DNA from: Maribacter aquimaris
GTDB lineage: Bacteria; Bacteroidota; Bacteroidia; Flavobacteriales; Flavobacteriaceae
Direction: 5' to 3'
DNA: 64,000 nt
Assembly (NCBI RefSeq): GCF_014596745.1
Contig: NZ_JABTCF010000010.1
Location: 1-64,000, forward strand
The translations under genes were made by a program, and so were the position numbers. The notes under the pieces are model-generated. The model had not been told where the DNA came from, made no database searches, and was given only the letters and a program-made list of their open reading frames with translations. Below are positions 8,647 to 18,484 of the stretch, piece after piece (within the stretch, counting starts at the first letter, position 1; each line of letters begins with the position of its first letter).

Positions 8647-10926
8647 ATGTTTAGATATAAGGTTCTTTTATGGGCAAGGATGAATCCCTATTTTTTCATT
8701 GCAATCTTCCTTTTGGTTTTTTCTTCCTGTAAGGAGGGTATAAAACCTTTGCCAGAGGAAAACCTAACACAATATGTGAATCCGTTTATCGGTACGGACG
8801 GACCGGGTAATACCTATCCCGGTGCGACCATGCCCTATGGTATGGTGCAGTTGAGTCCGGATATCGGCATCCCGGGTTGGGACAGGATTGCCGGGTATTA
8901 TTATCAAGATACCATAATCAGCGGTTTCTCCCATACCCATTTAACGGGTACAGGGGCCGGAGATCTTTATGATATTTTGGTGATGCCCACAAATAGTAAG
9001 TCCAATAAAAGAATCAAGGAGAATGGTTATAGGCCCTATTCAACCTTCAGTCATGATAAGGAAAAGGCATCTCCAGGGTATTATTCGGTCGATTTACTGG
9101 ATTTTGATATTAAAGCGGAAATGACCGCAACCAAGCGGGTAGGTATTCATCGCTATACGTTTCCAGAGGATGATAGTACAAAAATCCATATCGACTTGGG
9201 TTATGCCTTAAATTGGGATAAGCCGACCGACACCTATTTGGAGGTGGTAAATGATACCTTTATAAGGGGGTATAGAATGTCTACAGGCTGGGCCAAAGAC
9301 CAACGACTCTATTTTGCCATGCATTTTTCCAGACCGTTTAAAAGCTTTGTGGTGTATAAGGATGGTGAAGTGGTTGATGCCCCCGTTCAAGGTGTCAATA
9401 CTAAGATAGAGCTGAATTATTCAATGCTAAAGGGGGAACGTTTGATTATAAAAACGGGACTTTCAACGGCTGGTGTTGAAGGGTCGGAAACCGCGATTGC
9501 CGAAGAAACCCATGGGTTTGGATTTGAACGCTATAAGAAGAAAGCACAAGAAGTTTGGGAAAAGGAACTGTCGAAAATACGGGTAAAAAGCAACGATAAA
9601 GACAAAAAGAGGATATTCTATACCATGATGTATCAATCCATGTTGGCACCTACATTGTTGAGCGACCTGGATGGTAAATATAAAGGGGCCAATGATACTA
9701 TTGGTGTAGCAAAAGGTTTTGATCGCTACGATACTTTTTCCCTATGGGATACCTTTCGGGCGGCACATCCCTTATACACCATCATCCAGCAAGACAAGGT
9801 GCCCGATATGGTGCGGTCTATGTTGGCGCATTATCAAGAGACCGGGGTCTTGCCTGTCTGGTCCATGCAAGGCAATGAGACCAATATGATGATCGGTTAC
9901 CATGCGGTACCTGTTATTGTCGATGCCTATTTTAAGGGATTTTCGTTTGATAAGGAGTTGGCATATAAGGCATGTAAGGAAAGTGCGATGGTCAATGGGA
10001 GACAGATAGATGTTTATCGGGAAAAAGGATTTATTCCTGTAGATGATGCACATGAAAATTGGTCGGTTTCCAAGACGATGGAGTATGCCTATGACGATTG
10101 GTGTATTGCCATGTTCGCCAAGGACTTGGGTCATGAAAAGGATTATAAGGAATTTTTGAGAAGGTCTGAAAGCTGGAAGAACCTCTACAACGAAAAAACA
10201 TCATGGCTACAACCAAAAAGTGGATCGGGTAACTTTATAACACCCTTTGTTCCCAAGGAATACTCTCCCTATTTCTGTGAGAGCAATGCCTGGCAATATT
10301 ACTGGTTCGTACCTCAGGATATTGATGGACTCATAGCAAAAACAGGGGGTAAGGAGCGATTTAACCAAAAATTGGATTCCATGTTTACCTATTTCCCCGA
10401 ACCTGGGGACAAATTGCCGATTTTCAGTACAGGGATGATCGGGCAGTATGCCCATGGTAATGAACCCAGTCATCATGTAGCTTATTTATACAACTATTTG
10501 GATCAACCTTCAAAGACACAGGCATTGGTACGACAAATTCTGGAAGAACAATACGCCAACGCCCCCAATGGCCATTGTGGTAATGAGGATTGCGGGCAAA
10601 TGTCGTCCTGGTATATTTTCGGGGCATTGGGTTTTTATCCTGTGAATCCGGCACAGGGTGTCTATGATTTCGGGGTTCCCCTGTTTGAGGAGGCTGAGGT
10701 ATCCGTAGAAAAAGGGAAGAAGCTGAGAATCATACAAAAGAATTTTTCGAAAGAGAATAAATTCGTGGAATACGTAACTTTAAATGGGGTTACGCTGGAT
10801 AGGAATTTTATAACGCACAAAGAGGTTACTGCTGGTGGGGAATTGGTTTATGTGATGACAGACGATCCGAAAAAAGTAGATGGGAAAAAATTAAATTCTC
10901 CGGAAGTAAATAAAATATACAGATAA
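8647..10926 (+). CDS. GH92 exo-alpha-mannosidase, lipoprotein (copy 2)
   Basis: This GH92 enzyme is a lipoprotein (signal region MNPYFFIAIFLLVFSSCKEG). The frame is open back to 8614, overlapping the upstream gene. I chose the ATG at 8647, just after that gene's stop; the ATG at 8680 would give a more compact signal peptide. Family motifs are VNPFIGTDGPGNTYPGATMP, the general-acid region GQYAHGNEPSHH (Glu606) and CGNEDCGQMSSWYIFGALG. It is the closest relative of copy 1 in the locus. It stops 2 bp before the start of copy 3. Linkage preference is not determinable from the sequence alone. Confidence 0.94.
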   Translation: MFRYKVLLWARMNPYFFIAIFLLVFSSCKEGIKPLPEENLTQYVNPFIGTDGPGNTYPGATMPYGMVQLSPDIGIPGWDRIAGYYYQDTIISGFSHTHLTGTGAGDLYDILVMPTNSKSNKRIKENGYRPYSTFSHDKEKASPGYYSVDLLDFDIKAEMTATKRVGIHRYTFPEDDSTKIHIDLGYALNWDKPTDTYLEVVNDTFIRGYRMSTGWAKDQRLYFAMHFSRPFKSFVVYKDGEVVDAPVQGVNTKIELNYSMLKGERLIIKTGLSTAGVEGSETAIAEETHGFGFERYKKKAQEVWEKELSKIRVKSNDKDKKRIFYTMMYQSMLAPTLLSDLDGKYKGANDTIGVAKGFDRYDTFSLWDTFRAAHPLYTIIQQDKVPDMVRSMLAHYQETGVLPVWSMQGNETNMMIGYHAVPVIVDAYFKGFSFDKELAYKACKESAMVNGRQIDVYREKGFIPVDDAHENWSVSKTMEYAYDDWCIAMFAKDLGHEKDYKEFLRRSESWKNLYNEKTSWLQPKSGSGNFITPFVPKEYSPYFCESNAWQYYWFVPQDIDGLIAKTGGKERFNQKLDSMFTYFPEPGDKLPIFSTGMIGQYAHGNEPSHHVAYLYNYLDQPSKTQALVRQILEEQYANAPNGHCGNEDCGQMSSWYIFGALGFYPVNPAQGVYDFGVPLFEEAEVSVEKGKKLRIIQKNFSKENKFVEYVTLNGVTLDRNFITHKEVTAGGELVYVMTDDPKKVDGKKLNSPEVNKIYR

Positions 10927-10928
10927 TT

Positions 10929-13262
10929 ATGGAAATCGGAAAACAACTGAAAACAAGTATTGTGGGCATGGTAGCACTGTTTCTTTTTGCTGCTTGTGAA
11001 GAAAGGGATTCTAGTGAGGCTGTAAACGAAAAAAAAAGCACAGCGGAGGTATTGGGCTATGTTAATCCGCTCATGGGGACCGATTCTGATTTTAGTCTCT
11101 CGAACGGAAATACCTATCCGGCAATCGCTACCCCTTGGGGCATGAATTTTTGGACCCCCATGACCTCAAAAATGGGGGATGGATGGACCTACAAGTACCA
11201 TGACAAAAAAATCAGGGGAATAAAACAAACCCACCAGCCCAGTCCATGGATCAATGATTATGCGGCATTTTCCCTAATGGCGGTCACAGGCGATTTAAAA
11301 TATAAGGAAGATGAGCGTGAATCTTATTTTTCACACAAGGCAGAAACCGTACGACCCGATTATTACAGTGTCTATTTGGCCGATTACGATGTGGTTGCTG
11401 AGGTAACCCCTACCGAACGTGCAGCCCATTTTAAGTTCACTTTCCCAGAGAATGAAAAGTCCTTTATCATGTTGGATGCCTTCAATAAGGGTTCCATGGT
11501 GAAAATATTGCCCAAGGAAAGAAAGATCATCGGGTATTGTAGAAATAACAGCGGCGGGGTACCAGAGAATTTCCATAATTATTTTGTCGCCGAATTCGAT
11601 ACCGATTTTGATTTGAACCATACTTGGGACGATGGATGGAAATTAAATGAAGGTACGCTTGATGCCGAAGGGGATCACGTAGGTGCCATTATCGGGTTCA
11701 AGACCAAAAAAGGACAGGCCGTACATGTAAAAGTGGCATCGTCTTTCATTAGTCCTGAACAGGCTCAGCTCAATTTAGATCGAGAAATCGGAAGTGATAC
11801 TTTTGAAATTACCAAGGAAAAGGCCACTGCGGCCTGGGAAAAGGAATTGGGCAGGATCGAGGTCACTTCTTCCAATACCGATGACTTGAAAACCTTCTAT
11901 TCCTGTTTGTACAGGGTATTGTTGTTTCCTAGAAAATTTTATGAATTCGACAGTAATGATAAGGTAGTACACTACAGTCCGTATAATGGTAAGGTTGAAG
12001 AAGGTTATATGTTCACCGACAACGGCTTTTGGGACACGTTTAGGGCCGTATTCCCATTTTTCAATATGATGTATCCCGACCTGAATGCCGAGATTATGGA
12101 TGGTTTGGCAAATACCTATAAGGAATCGGGATGGTTGCCCGAATGGGCCAGTCCAGGGCATCGCGATTGTATGATCGGATCCAATTCTGCTCCGATTATC
12201 GCCGATGCTTATTTGAATGGGGTAAAAGGTACAGAAACGGAAACGCTATTTAAGGCCGTTCTGAAAAATGCCACCCAAAGTGAGGGTCGGCCGGTCAATA
12301 GTGTAGGCCGTGCGGGACTCGATTATTATAATGAACTAGGTTATGTGCCCTATGATGTGGGTATTAATGAAAATGCGGCACGTACCCTGGAATATGCCTA
12401 TGCCGATTTTACGATTGCCCAAATGGCGACATCGATGGGTAAGGATAGCCTGGCCCAAGTGTATTACGATAAGTCATTGAATTATAAGAATTTATTCGAC
12501 CCGTCGACAAAATTGATGCGGGGCAAGAATAAGGACGGACAGTTCCAGACCCCTTTCAATCCCTTAAAATGGGGCGATGCTTTTACCGAGGGCAATAGCC
12601 TGCACTATACCTGGTCGGTTTTTCATGATGTGCAAGGTCTTATCGATTTGATGGGGGGCGATGATGAATTCGTGGGAATGTTGGACAGTGTTTTTGAAAT
12701 GCCTCCACATTTTGACGATTCCTATTACGGATTTACCATTCATGAAATACGGGAAATGCAGATCATGAACATGGGTAACTATGCCCATGGGAACCAACCC
12801 ATACAGCACATGATCTATTTATATGATTATGCCAAACAACCATGGAAGACCCAGGAAAAGGTTCGGGAGGTATTGACCAAATTATATACGCCTACCCCTG
12901 ATGGGTATTGTGGTGATGAGGATAACGGACAGACCTCGGCTTGGTATGTATTTAGTGCTATGGGCTTTTATCCCGTGGCACCGGCAACCAATCAATATGT
13001 TATTGGAAGTCCGTTGTTCAATGAGGTAAAGCTGCATTTACAAAATGGGAACACCTTTACGATCAAAGCGGAATCCAACGGAAAGGGAAGACCCTATATT
13101 CAAGGTGCTTCGTTGAACGGAACCGATTTCAATACCACTTGGATAGGCACGGAGACCGTACAAAAGGGGGGTGAACTTAATTTTGAAATGGGAAGTGAAC
13201 CCAATAAGAGTTGGGCCATATCAGAGGATGCGGCGCCGTATTCCTTAAGTCGTTCCAAATAG
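10929..13262 (+). CDS. GH92-family protein with Gln at the general-acid site (copy 3), lipoprotein
   Basis: This is a 777-residue GH92-family lipoprotein (signal SIVGMVALFLFAACEER). The family frame is intact: YVNPLMGTDSDFSLSNGNTY, FWDTFRAVFPFFNMMYPDL and DGYCGDEDNGQTSAWYVFSA. The motif that normally reads HGNEPSHH is HGNQPIQH here, so Gln623 (codon CAA at 12795-12797) replaces the catalytic general acid Glu of copies 1, 2 and 4. Known GH92 enzymes with Gln at this place hydrolyse mannose-alpha-1-phosphate-6-mannose, where the phosphate leaving group needs no acid. I therefore predict a mannosyl-phosphate 'uncapping' activity. An alternative is a weak or inactive mannosidase. It sits between copy 2 and the PNGase gene, with 2-bp spacing upstream. 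Confidence 0.9.
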   Translation: MEIGKQLKTSIVGMVALFLFAACEERDSSEAVNEKKSTAEVLGYVNPLMGTDSDFSLSNGNTYPAIATPWGMNFWTPMTSKMGDGWTYKYHDKKIRGIKQTHQPSPWINDYAAFSLMAVTGDLKYKEDERESYFSHKAETVRPDYYSVYLADYDVVAEVTPTERAAHFKFTFPENEKSFIMLDAFNKGSMVKILPKERKIIGYCRNNSGGVPENFHNYFVAEFDTDFDLNHTWDDGWKLNEGTLDAEGDHVGAIIGFKTKKGQAVHVKVASSFISPEQAQLNLDREIGSDTFEITKEKATAAWEKELGRIEVTSSNTDDLKTFYSCLYRVLLFPRKFYEFDSNDKVVHYSPYNGKVEEGYMFTDNGFWDTFRAVFPFFNMMYPDLNAEIMDGLANTYKESGWLPEWASPGHRDCMIGSNSAPIIADAYLNGVKGTETETLFKAVLKNATQSEGRPVNSVGRAGLDYYNELGYVPYDVGINENAARTLEYAYADFTIAQMATSMGKDSLAQVYYDKSLNYKNLFDPSTKLMRGKNKDGQFQTPFNPLKWGDAFTEGNSLHYTWSVFHDVQGLIDLMGGDDEFVGMLDSVFEMPPHFDDSYYGFTIHEIREMQIMNMGNYAHGNQPIQHMIYLYDYAKQPWKTQEKVREVLTKLYTPTPDGYCGDEDNGQTSAWYVFSAMGFYPVAPATNQYVIGSPLFNEVKLHLQNGNTFTIKAESNGKGRPYIQGASLNGTDFNTTWIGTETVQKGGELNFEMGSEPNKSWAISEDAAPYSLSRSK

Positions 13263-13313
13263 GATTTTGGTTGGATGGATTTTGATTGTCAAGAATTTAT
13301 AAGTTATAACATT

Positions 13314-14615
13314 ATGAAAAACAGGGTATTGCTTATAGTGTTCATATTGATTTTTGGGTTTCTTTGTGCGTCGGCCTTGGCCCAAAAGTCTACTGGGGAC
13401 CTCGGAGGGATAAGGTCTGTTGAAGGTCAAAACAAGAGTGATTTAGCGACAGGTCCCTTAACAAATAACTACCCTTTTAAAGAAGCCAAGGAATTCAGCA
13501 TTGGGGTTTTTAAAAATCAGCCTGTAAATTTTGGGGGTGAAACCGGGGATACCACTAGGGTGAAAAGGCTACAAAATGGACGCGTAATTTATAGAAAAAT
13601 AAATGTCCCCGTTTATAAAAAGGGAACCGATGTTTCTGTTGAGGTCAAATTGAGGTCCAATGGGGACAAATGGGATAAATCCGGTTCTTGTTTTGTGGTT
13701 ACGGATCCAGAACGCATCGATGTGATCGATGTGTCCTTGGGCCAAGAGGAATTTCCTGAAAAGTCGTTTGTGGATAAGGGGTATGGAGGGATTCTGAAAA
13801 CAGAAGATTATATACCCGCATTGGAATTAATGCGTTTTATGTCCCCGTTTGGGGTAGGACATTATAGTGATGAAAAAAAATATCCCAAGATTGAATACAA
13901 TCGACCGGTCTATATCCCCAAATGGGAAAACGAAGTAGTTTGGAAAAAGGATATATCTGAATTGGAATCTGTGGTAACCGGAGAGTTCTATATTGGAATA
14001 TGGATAGATACCTGGACCCCCGAAGGGTATTCGGTAGACGTAACGTTAAAATATTCAGGAAGGTCAAGGCCTAAATTAAAGGTGATGCCCTTACTGAATA
14101 CGATGTATTATGTCGAAGGTCAGAAAATACCGGATTTCTTTGCCGCCACGACCCTTGATTTGGATTTTACGACAAAACAGGAATTGAGGAATGTGAAGTT
14201 GTATTACACAACAACCGGGCATGGGGGCCATAGTGGAGGCGATGAATTCATTAAATTGAGGAACGAGGTGTTTCTTGATTCAAGATTGGTGTTAAGCAAA
14301 ATCCCATGGCGGGATGATTGTGCTTCATTCAGAAGGTTTAACCCTTCTTCTGGGGTATGGACGAAAAAAGATTCCGCTTATGCCTACAATGAAAATTTTG
14401 AACGGGAATTCAAGGAAATTGAAGAACGTTTAGCCTCTTCAGACCTTTCAAGGTCAAATTGGTGTCCCGGTTCCAGTGTAATGCCCTACGTGGTTCCTTT
14501 GGGCGAACTCAAAAAAGGGATACATGAATTACAGGTTAAAATACCTGGAACTGCCAATAAAAAGGACCAATATAATCATTGGCTTGTTTCGGCATATATA
14601 ACATACATAGAGTAA
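13314..14615 (+). CDS. PNGase F-like peptide-N-glycosidase, secreted
   Basis: From ATG 13314 this is a 433-residue protein with a clean signal peptide (MKNRVLLIVFILIFGFLCAS, then ALAQ). The frame extends upstream to 13275 but those residues do not suit a signal. The body resembles PNGase F, which releases whole N-glycans from Asn. The segment GDKWDKSGSCFVV aligns with the PNGase F region carrying catalytic Asp60 (here Asp121). The second half has MPLLNTMYYVEGQKIPDFF, TTGHGGHSGGDEF, WRDDCASFRRFNPSSG and SRSNWCPG, matching its C-terminal domain. The Glu118 position of PNGase F seems to be Asp here (IWIDTW). It would act on glycoproteins outside the cytoplasm and supply the GH92/GH47 enzymes. 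Confidence 0.85.
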   Translation: MKNRVLLIVFILIFGFLCASALAQKSTGDLGGIRSVEGQNKSDLATGPLTNNYPFKEAKEFSIGVFKNQPVNFGGETGDTTRVKRLQNGRVIYRKINVPVYKKGTDVSVEVKLRSNGDKWDKSGSCFVVTDPERIDVIDVSLGQEEFPEKSFVDKGYGGILKTEDYIPALELMRFMSPFGVGHYSDEKKYPKIEYNRPVYIPKWENEVVWKKDISELESVVTGEFYIGIWIDTWTPEGYSVDVTLKYSGRSRPKLKVMPLLNTMYYVEGQKIPDFFAATTLDLDFTTKQELRNVKLYYTTTGHGGHSGGDEFIKLRNEVFLDSRLVLSKIPWRDDCASFRRFNPSSGVWTKKDSAYAYNENFEREFKEIEERLASSDLSRSNWCPGSSVMPYVVPLGELKKGIHELQVKIPGTANKKDQYNHWLVSAYITYIE

Positions 14616-14662
14616 CTCAATACGTAATTTTTTGGGGTTTAAGAAATCAATATTCAGGTAAG

Positions 14663-16888
14663 ATGCAGTATAGACTAACAGTAGTATTATTTTTGGTTTT
14701 TAGTATTTCGTTGGCCCAAAAGGCTCCCGTTGACTTTGTGAACCCATTCATAGGAACGTCCAATTTTGGAACCACAAACCCCGGACCTATTGCCGTTCGT
14801 GGCATGGCGAATGTTTCCCCATTCAATGTAGCAGGGCCTCAAAATCTACCCTTGGAGAAAGACAGTCGATGGCTGTCTACCCCTTATGTACACGAAAACA
14901 CCTTTTTAACGGGTTTTAGCCATGTGAATCTGAGTGGGGTGGGCTGCCCGGAATTAGGGGTGATTTTAGCAATGCCGACTACAGGTGAAATTGTTACCGA
15001 TCATTTGGCATATGGAAGCACCTATTCCAATGAAATTAGTCAAGTCGGGTATTATTCCAATGTCTTGGATAAATACAATATTAAAGTGGAGGCCACAGCA
15101 ACCACAAGGGTAGGAGTCAGTAAGTATTCCTTTCCTGCCGGGGCATCCAATATTTTATTGAATTTAGGATTGGGCCTTACCAATGAGGAGGGTGCCAGTG
15201 TCAGAGTGGTGTCCGCAACCGAAATCGAAGGAGTGCGTTCCGTAGGTTCATTTTGTTATTATAAACCGGAGGAGGCCTATCCTGTGTATTTCGTAGCACG
15301 ATTCTCTAGGCCTGCGGATGAATTCGGGGTTTGGAAAAAGCCCACAACATATAAGGGAGTCGAATCTGAATGGATGGGCTATAATGGTAAAACACGACTG
15401 ATGAAGGGTTTTACCAAGGAAGTGGTAGGTGATAGCATTGGGGCTTATATGCGATACAATTTTGAGAGTCCGACCGAGGTAGAAATGAAAATCGGAATTT
15501 CATATGTTAGTTTGGACAATGCGAGGGAGAATTTGGAGAAGGAAACCTCGGGTAGGACTTTTAATGGGATATTGTTGGATGCGCGTAAAGAATGGAACCA
15601 ATATTTGTCTAAAATAGAAGTTGAGGGAGGGAGTGAAGCAGATAAGACTGTGTTTTACACCGCTTTGTACCATACCTTGATACACCCCAATACGTTGAAC
15701 GATGTCAATGGGGATTATCCTAAAATGAAATCCCGAGAGACGTTACGAACAAAGGATACCCGGTATACCGTATTTTCCCTTTGGGATACCTATCGCAATT
15801 TACACCAATTGATGAGTTTGGTATATCCCAAGCAACAGTCGAACATGGTAAAAAGCATGTTGCAGATCTATGACGAAAGCGGATGGCTTCCCAAATGGGA
15901 ATTGAATGCCACCGAGACGACAACCATGGTCGGTGACCCGGCGGGAATTATTATTGCCGATACGTATTTGAAGGGTATCAGGGATTTTGATGTGGATAAA
16001 GCCTATGAGGCCATGGTTAAAAGCGCCGGGCAGTTAGAGGATAATCCGTTACGTCCTGGACTTGAGGATTATATAACGAAAGGATATCTGACTACCAAAA
16101 CAACCAATAGTGGTTCGGTCTCCACCACCCAAGAGTATAACATTGCCGATTATGCCATAGCCCAATTGGCAAAGACGTTAGGGAAGAAAAGCGATTATAA
16201 GCGCTTCGGGAAACGGGCCATATCGTACCGAAAATTGTTTGATAAGGAGTTCAATCTCTTGCGACCCAAAAACGATGATGGTAGTTGGTTAACACCTTAT
16301 AACCCCGAATCTGGGGCCAATTTTGAAAAGAACCTTGGTTTTATCGAAGGCAATGCATGGCAATATACTTTTATGGTCCCCCATGATATCAAGGGATTGA
16401 TGAAATTAATGGGAGGTCAAAAACCTTTTGCACAACGATTACAGGATGTATTCGATAAGGGGCAGTTTGATATGGCGAATGAACCGGATATCGCTTATCC
16501 GTATCTTTTTAATTATGTAAAGGGGGAAGAATATAGGTCCCAAAAATTGGTGTCGGAATTATTGAAGGAACATTTTAAGAACAGTCCGGATGGCCTTCCC
16601 GGGAATGATGATACCGGTACCATGTCGGCATGGGCCGTCTTTTCGATGATGGGAATGTATCCTGTGAATCCTGCCGAACCCATGTATGCTCTGGTCAAAC
16701 CTAAATTTGATACAATAACGATTCATTTGGATGATGGGTATTACAAGGGTAAAAAGCTTGTAATATCATCCAATACCGTCGGAAATAATAAGCCTATTGG
16801 TGAAATCCTCATCAATGGGGAATCCCATAAAGAATATTTTATATCCCACAAAAAATTAGTAAATGCTTCGACAATCCAAATCGATTAA
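14663..16888 (+). CDS. GH92 exo-alpha-mannosidase, secreted (copy 4)
   Basis: The frame opens at 14579 inside the PNGase gene. The ATG at 14663 begins a proper signal peptide (MQYRLTVVLFLVFSISLAQ), giving 741 residues. Unlike copies 1-3 there is no lipobox Cys, so the product should be periplasmic and soluble. GH92 motifs are DFVNPFIGTSNFGTTNPGP, FSLWDTYRNLHQLMSLVYP, the acid region DMANEPDIAYPYLFNY (Glu607) and PGNDDTGTMSAWAVFSMMG. Its NEPDIAYPYLF form differs from the HGNEPSHH form of copies 1 and 2. This places it in another GH92 subgroup and suggests a different linkage. It ends 10 bp before the GH47 start. Confidence 0.94.
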   Translation: MQYRLTVVLFLVFSISLAQKAPVDFVNPFIGTSNFGTTNPGPIAVRGMANVSPFNVAGPQNLPLEKDSRWLSTPYVHENTFLTGFSHVNLSGVGCPELGVILAMPTTGEIVTDHLAYGSTYSNEISQVGYYSNVLDKYNIKVEATATTRVGVSKYSFPAGASNILLNLGLGLTNEEGASVRVVSATEIEGVRSVGSFCYYKPEEAYPVYFVARFSRPADEFGVWKKPTTYKGVESEWMGYNGKTRLMKGFTKEVVGDSIGAYMRYNFESPTEVEMKIGISYVSLDNARENLEKETSGRTFNGILLDARKEWNQYLSKIEVEGGSEADKTVFYTALYHTLIHPNTLNDVNGDYPKMKSRETLRTKDTRYTVFSLWDTYRNLHQLMSLVYPKQQSNMVKSMLQIYDESGWLPKWELNATETTTMVGDPAGIIIADTYLKGIRDFDVDKAYEAMVKSAGQLEDNPLRPGLEDYITKGYLTTKTTNSGSVSTTQEYNIADYAIAQLAKTLGKKSDYKRFGKRAISYRKLFDKEFNLLRPKNDDGSWLTPYNPESGANFEKNLGFIEGNAWQYTFMVPHDIKGLMKLMGGQKPFAQRLQDVFDKGQFDMANEPDIAYPYLFNYVKGEEYRSQKLVSELLKEHFKNSPDGLPGNDDTGTMSAWAVFSMMGMYPVNPAEPMYALVKPKFDTITIHLDDGYYKGKKLVISSNTVGNNKPIGEILINGESHKEYFISHKKLVNASTIQID

Positions 16889-16898
16889 AAGAATAGGA

Positions 16899-18332
16899 AT
16901 GAAAAATATAGTATTGAAGGCCCTTTTGGTCCTATCATTTGTTTCTTGTAAATCAGAGGTCAACACAACAAAAATTGAGGCTCCCGGGAAAGAAAAGGAT
17001 TCGGCAATAACGGCATTACAAGCCGAGATCAAGGCAGAGACCTTACGATCGTGGAATGATTATAGAACCTACGCATGGGGTCATGATGTGTTGCTGCCAC
17101 TTTCTAAAAATTCCTTTGATTGGTATGAACATTCCTTGGGTATTTCGCCAATAGATGCCTATAGTACCTTAAAAGTAATGGGCTTGGATAAAGAGGCCAA
17201 GGAAATTGAGGACTATGCCCTGGCCATGAATTATGACAAGGATCAGTATGTTCAGGTGTTTGAGGTCAATATCCGTATTTTGGGTGGACTTTTATCAATG
17301 TATCATTACACACAGAATGAGGAAATTCTCGAAAAAGCACGTGGTTTTGGGGATAGGTTGTTACCTGCTTTTGATTCCCCTACGGGCATTCCCTTTCATT
17401 CCGTAAACCTAAGGACAGGGAAAACCGGGGGTAACCATGGTGAGGGCAAGGGTGATGTGGTGAATGTGGCACAGGCGGCCACTTACTTATTCGAGTTCGG
17501 GATCCTTAGTTATTATACGAAAGACCCAAAATATTATCAAGCGGCAAAAGGAGCTACAAAAGCCGTCTTTGACAGAAAGTCGGAAATAGGGTTGCCTGGG
17601 GAAAATATCAATGTGGTTACCGGGGAATGGGAAGGTACCCAATGGCATCATTTGCAAGCTGGGGTAGATGCCTATTATGAATACATGTACAAAAGTTATA
17701 TGATATTCCCAGATCCCGAGATCAAGGAAATTTGGGATTATAGCCTGGATAAGATCAATACCTATCTTTTGGATGAATACAAAGGAAGAACCTTTTATAC
17801 CATTGTGGATATGCATACCGGAGAAATCCTGAAGCGATCCGTTTCACTTTACGATGCTTTTTGGCCGGCCATTCAAGCTGTTTCGGGCAATGTTGAAGCT
17901 GCGGAAAAATCCGAGGCAACCTGGGATTGGCTATGGGATAAATACGAAATGTTGCCGACCAGATATCATTATGGCAAGGATACCGTGGAATATGCGAATT
18001 TTGAGATCAATCCGGAAATCATAGAATCTGCCTACTATTTACATGAAATTACGGGAAAGGAGAAATACCTTGACATGCTTGAAAAATATTGGAAGGATAT
18101 TAAAAAGAACTGTAAGGGTGAGGTGGCCTTTCATTCGATCAATGATGTTCGAACCAAGGAACCCAAGGATTATCTGGCCACTTATTTTTTTGCAGAGACC
18201 ATGAAGTATTTCTATATCGGTTTTTCACAGGGGGATTTCGTTTTTGATGACCACGTGTTCAACACAGAGGCACATACCTTTAAAAAATCCGATTTTGATG
18301 CGAATGAGGCCAAAATCCGATTGGGTTACTAA
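16899..18332 (+). CDS. GH47-family alpha-1,2-mannosidase, lipoprotein
   Basis: From ATG 16899 this is a 477-residue lipoprotein (MKNIVLKALLVLSFVSCKSE). The upstream in-frame ATG at 16863 lies inside the GH92 gene and would spoil the signal. The rest resembles class I (GH47) alpha-1,2-mannosidases, an (alpha/alpha)7 barrel that needs calcium. Landmarks are WNDYRTYAWGHDVLLPLSKN near the start, GTQWHHLQAGVDAYYEYMYK, FEINPEIIESAYYLHEITG, and the calcium-binding FNTEAHTF near the end, where the Thr is the ligand. GH47 is mainly eukaryotic, so a bacterial copy beside four GH92s is noteworthy. It should remove alpha-1,2-mannose from high-mannose N-glycans. A 152-bp spacer without obvious signals separates it from GH18. 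Confidence 0.9.
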   Translation: MKNIVLKALLVLSFVSCKSEVNTTKIEAPGKEKDSAITALQAEIKAETLRSWNDYRTYAWGHDVLLPLSKNSFDWYEHSLGISPIDAYSTLKVMGLDKEAKEIEDYALAMNYDKDQYVQVFEVNIRILGGLLSMYHYTQNEEILEKARGFGDRLLPAFDSPTGIPFHSVNLRTGKTGGNHGEGKGDVVNVAQAATYLFEFGILSYYTKDPKYYQAAKGATKAVFDRKSEIGLPGENINVVTGEWEGTQWHHLQAGVDAYYEYMYKSYMIFPDPEIKEIWDYSLDKINTYLLDEYKGRTFYTIVDMHTGEILKRSVSLYDAFWPAIQAVSGNVEAAEKSEATWDWLWDKYEMLPTRYHYGKDTVEYANFEINPEIIESAYYLHEITGKEKYLDMLEKYWKDIKKNCKGEVAFHSINDVRTKEPKDYLATYFFAETMKYFYIGFSQGDFVFDDHVFNTEAHTFKKSDFDANEAKIRLGY

Positions 18333-18484
18333 AAATCAAAAGCTCTCATGGGATTTATGTTGAGGAATGGTTTTAATCTTTTTTTTTGATTGAATCCAAC
18401 CCCGTGTTTTTGGTTTGGGGATATTTTGTCCAGTTAGGACCGGCAGATTTTTCAAATAGATGGTACAATTAAAAATACATACAT

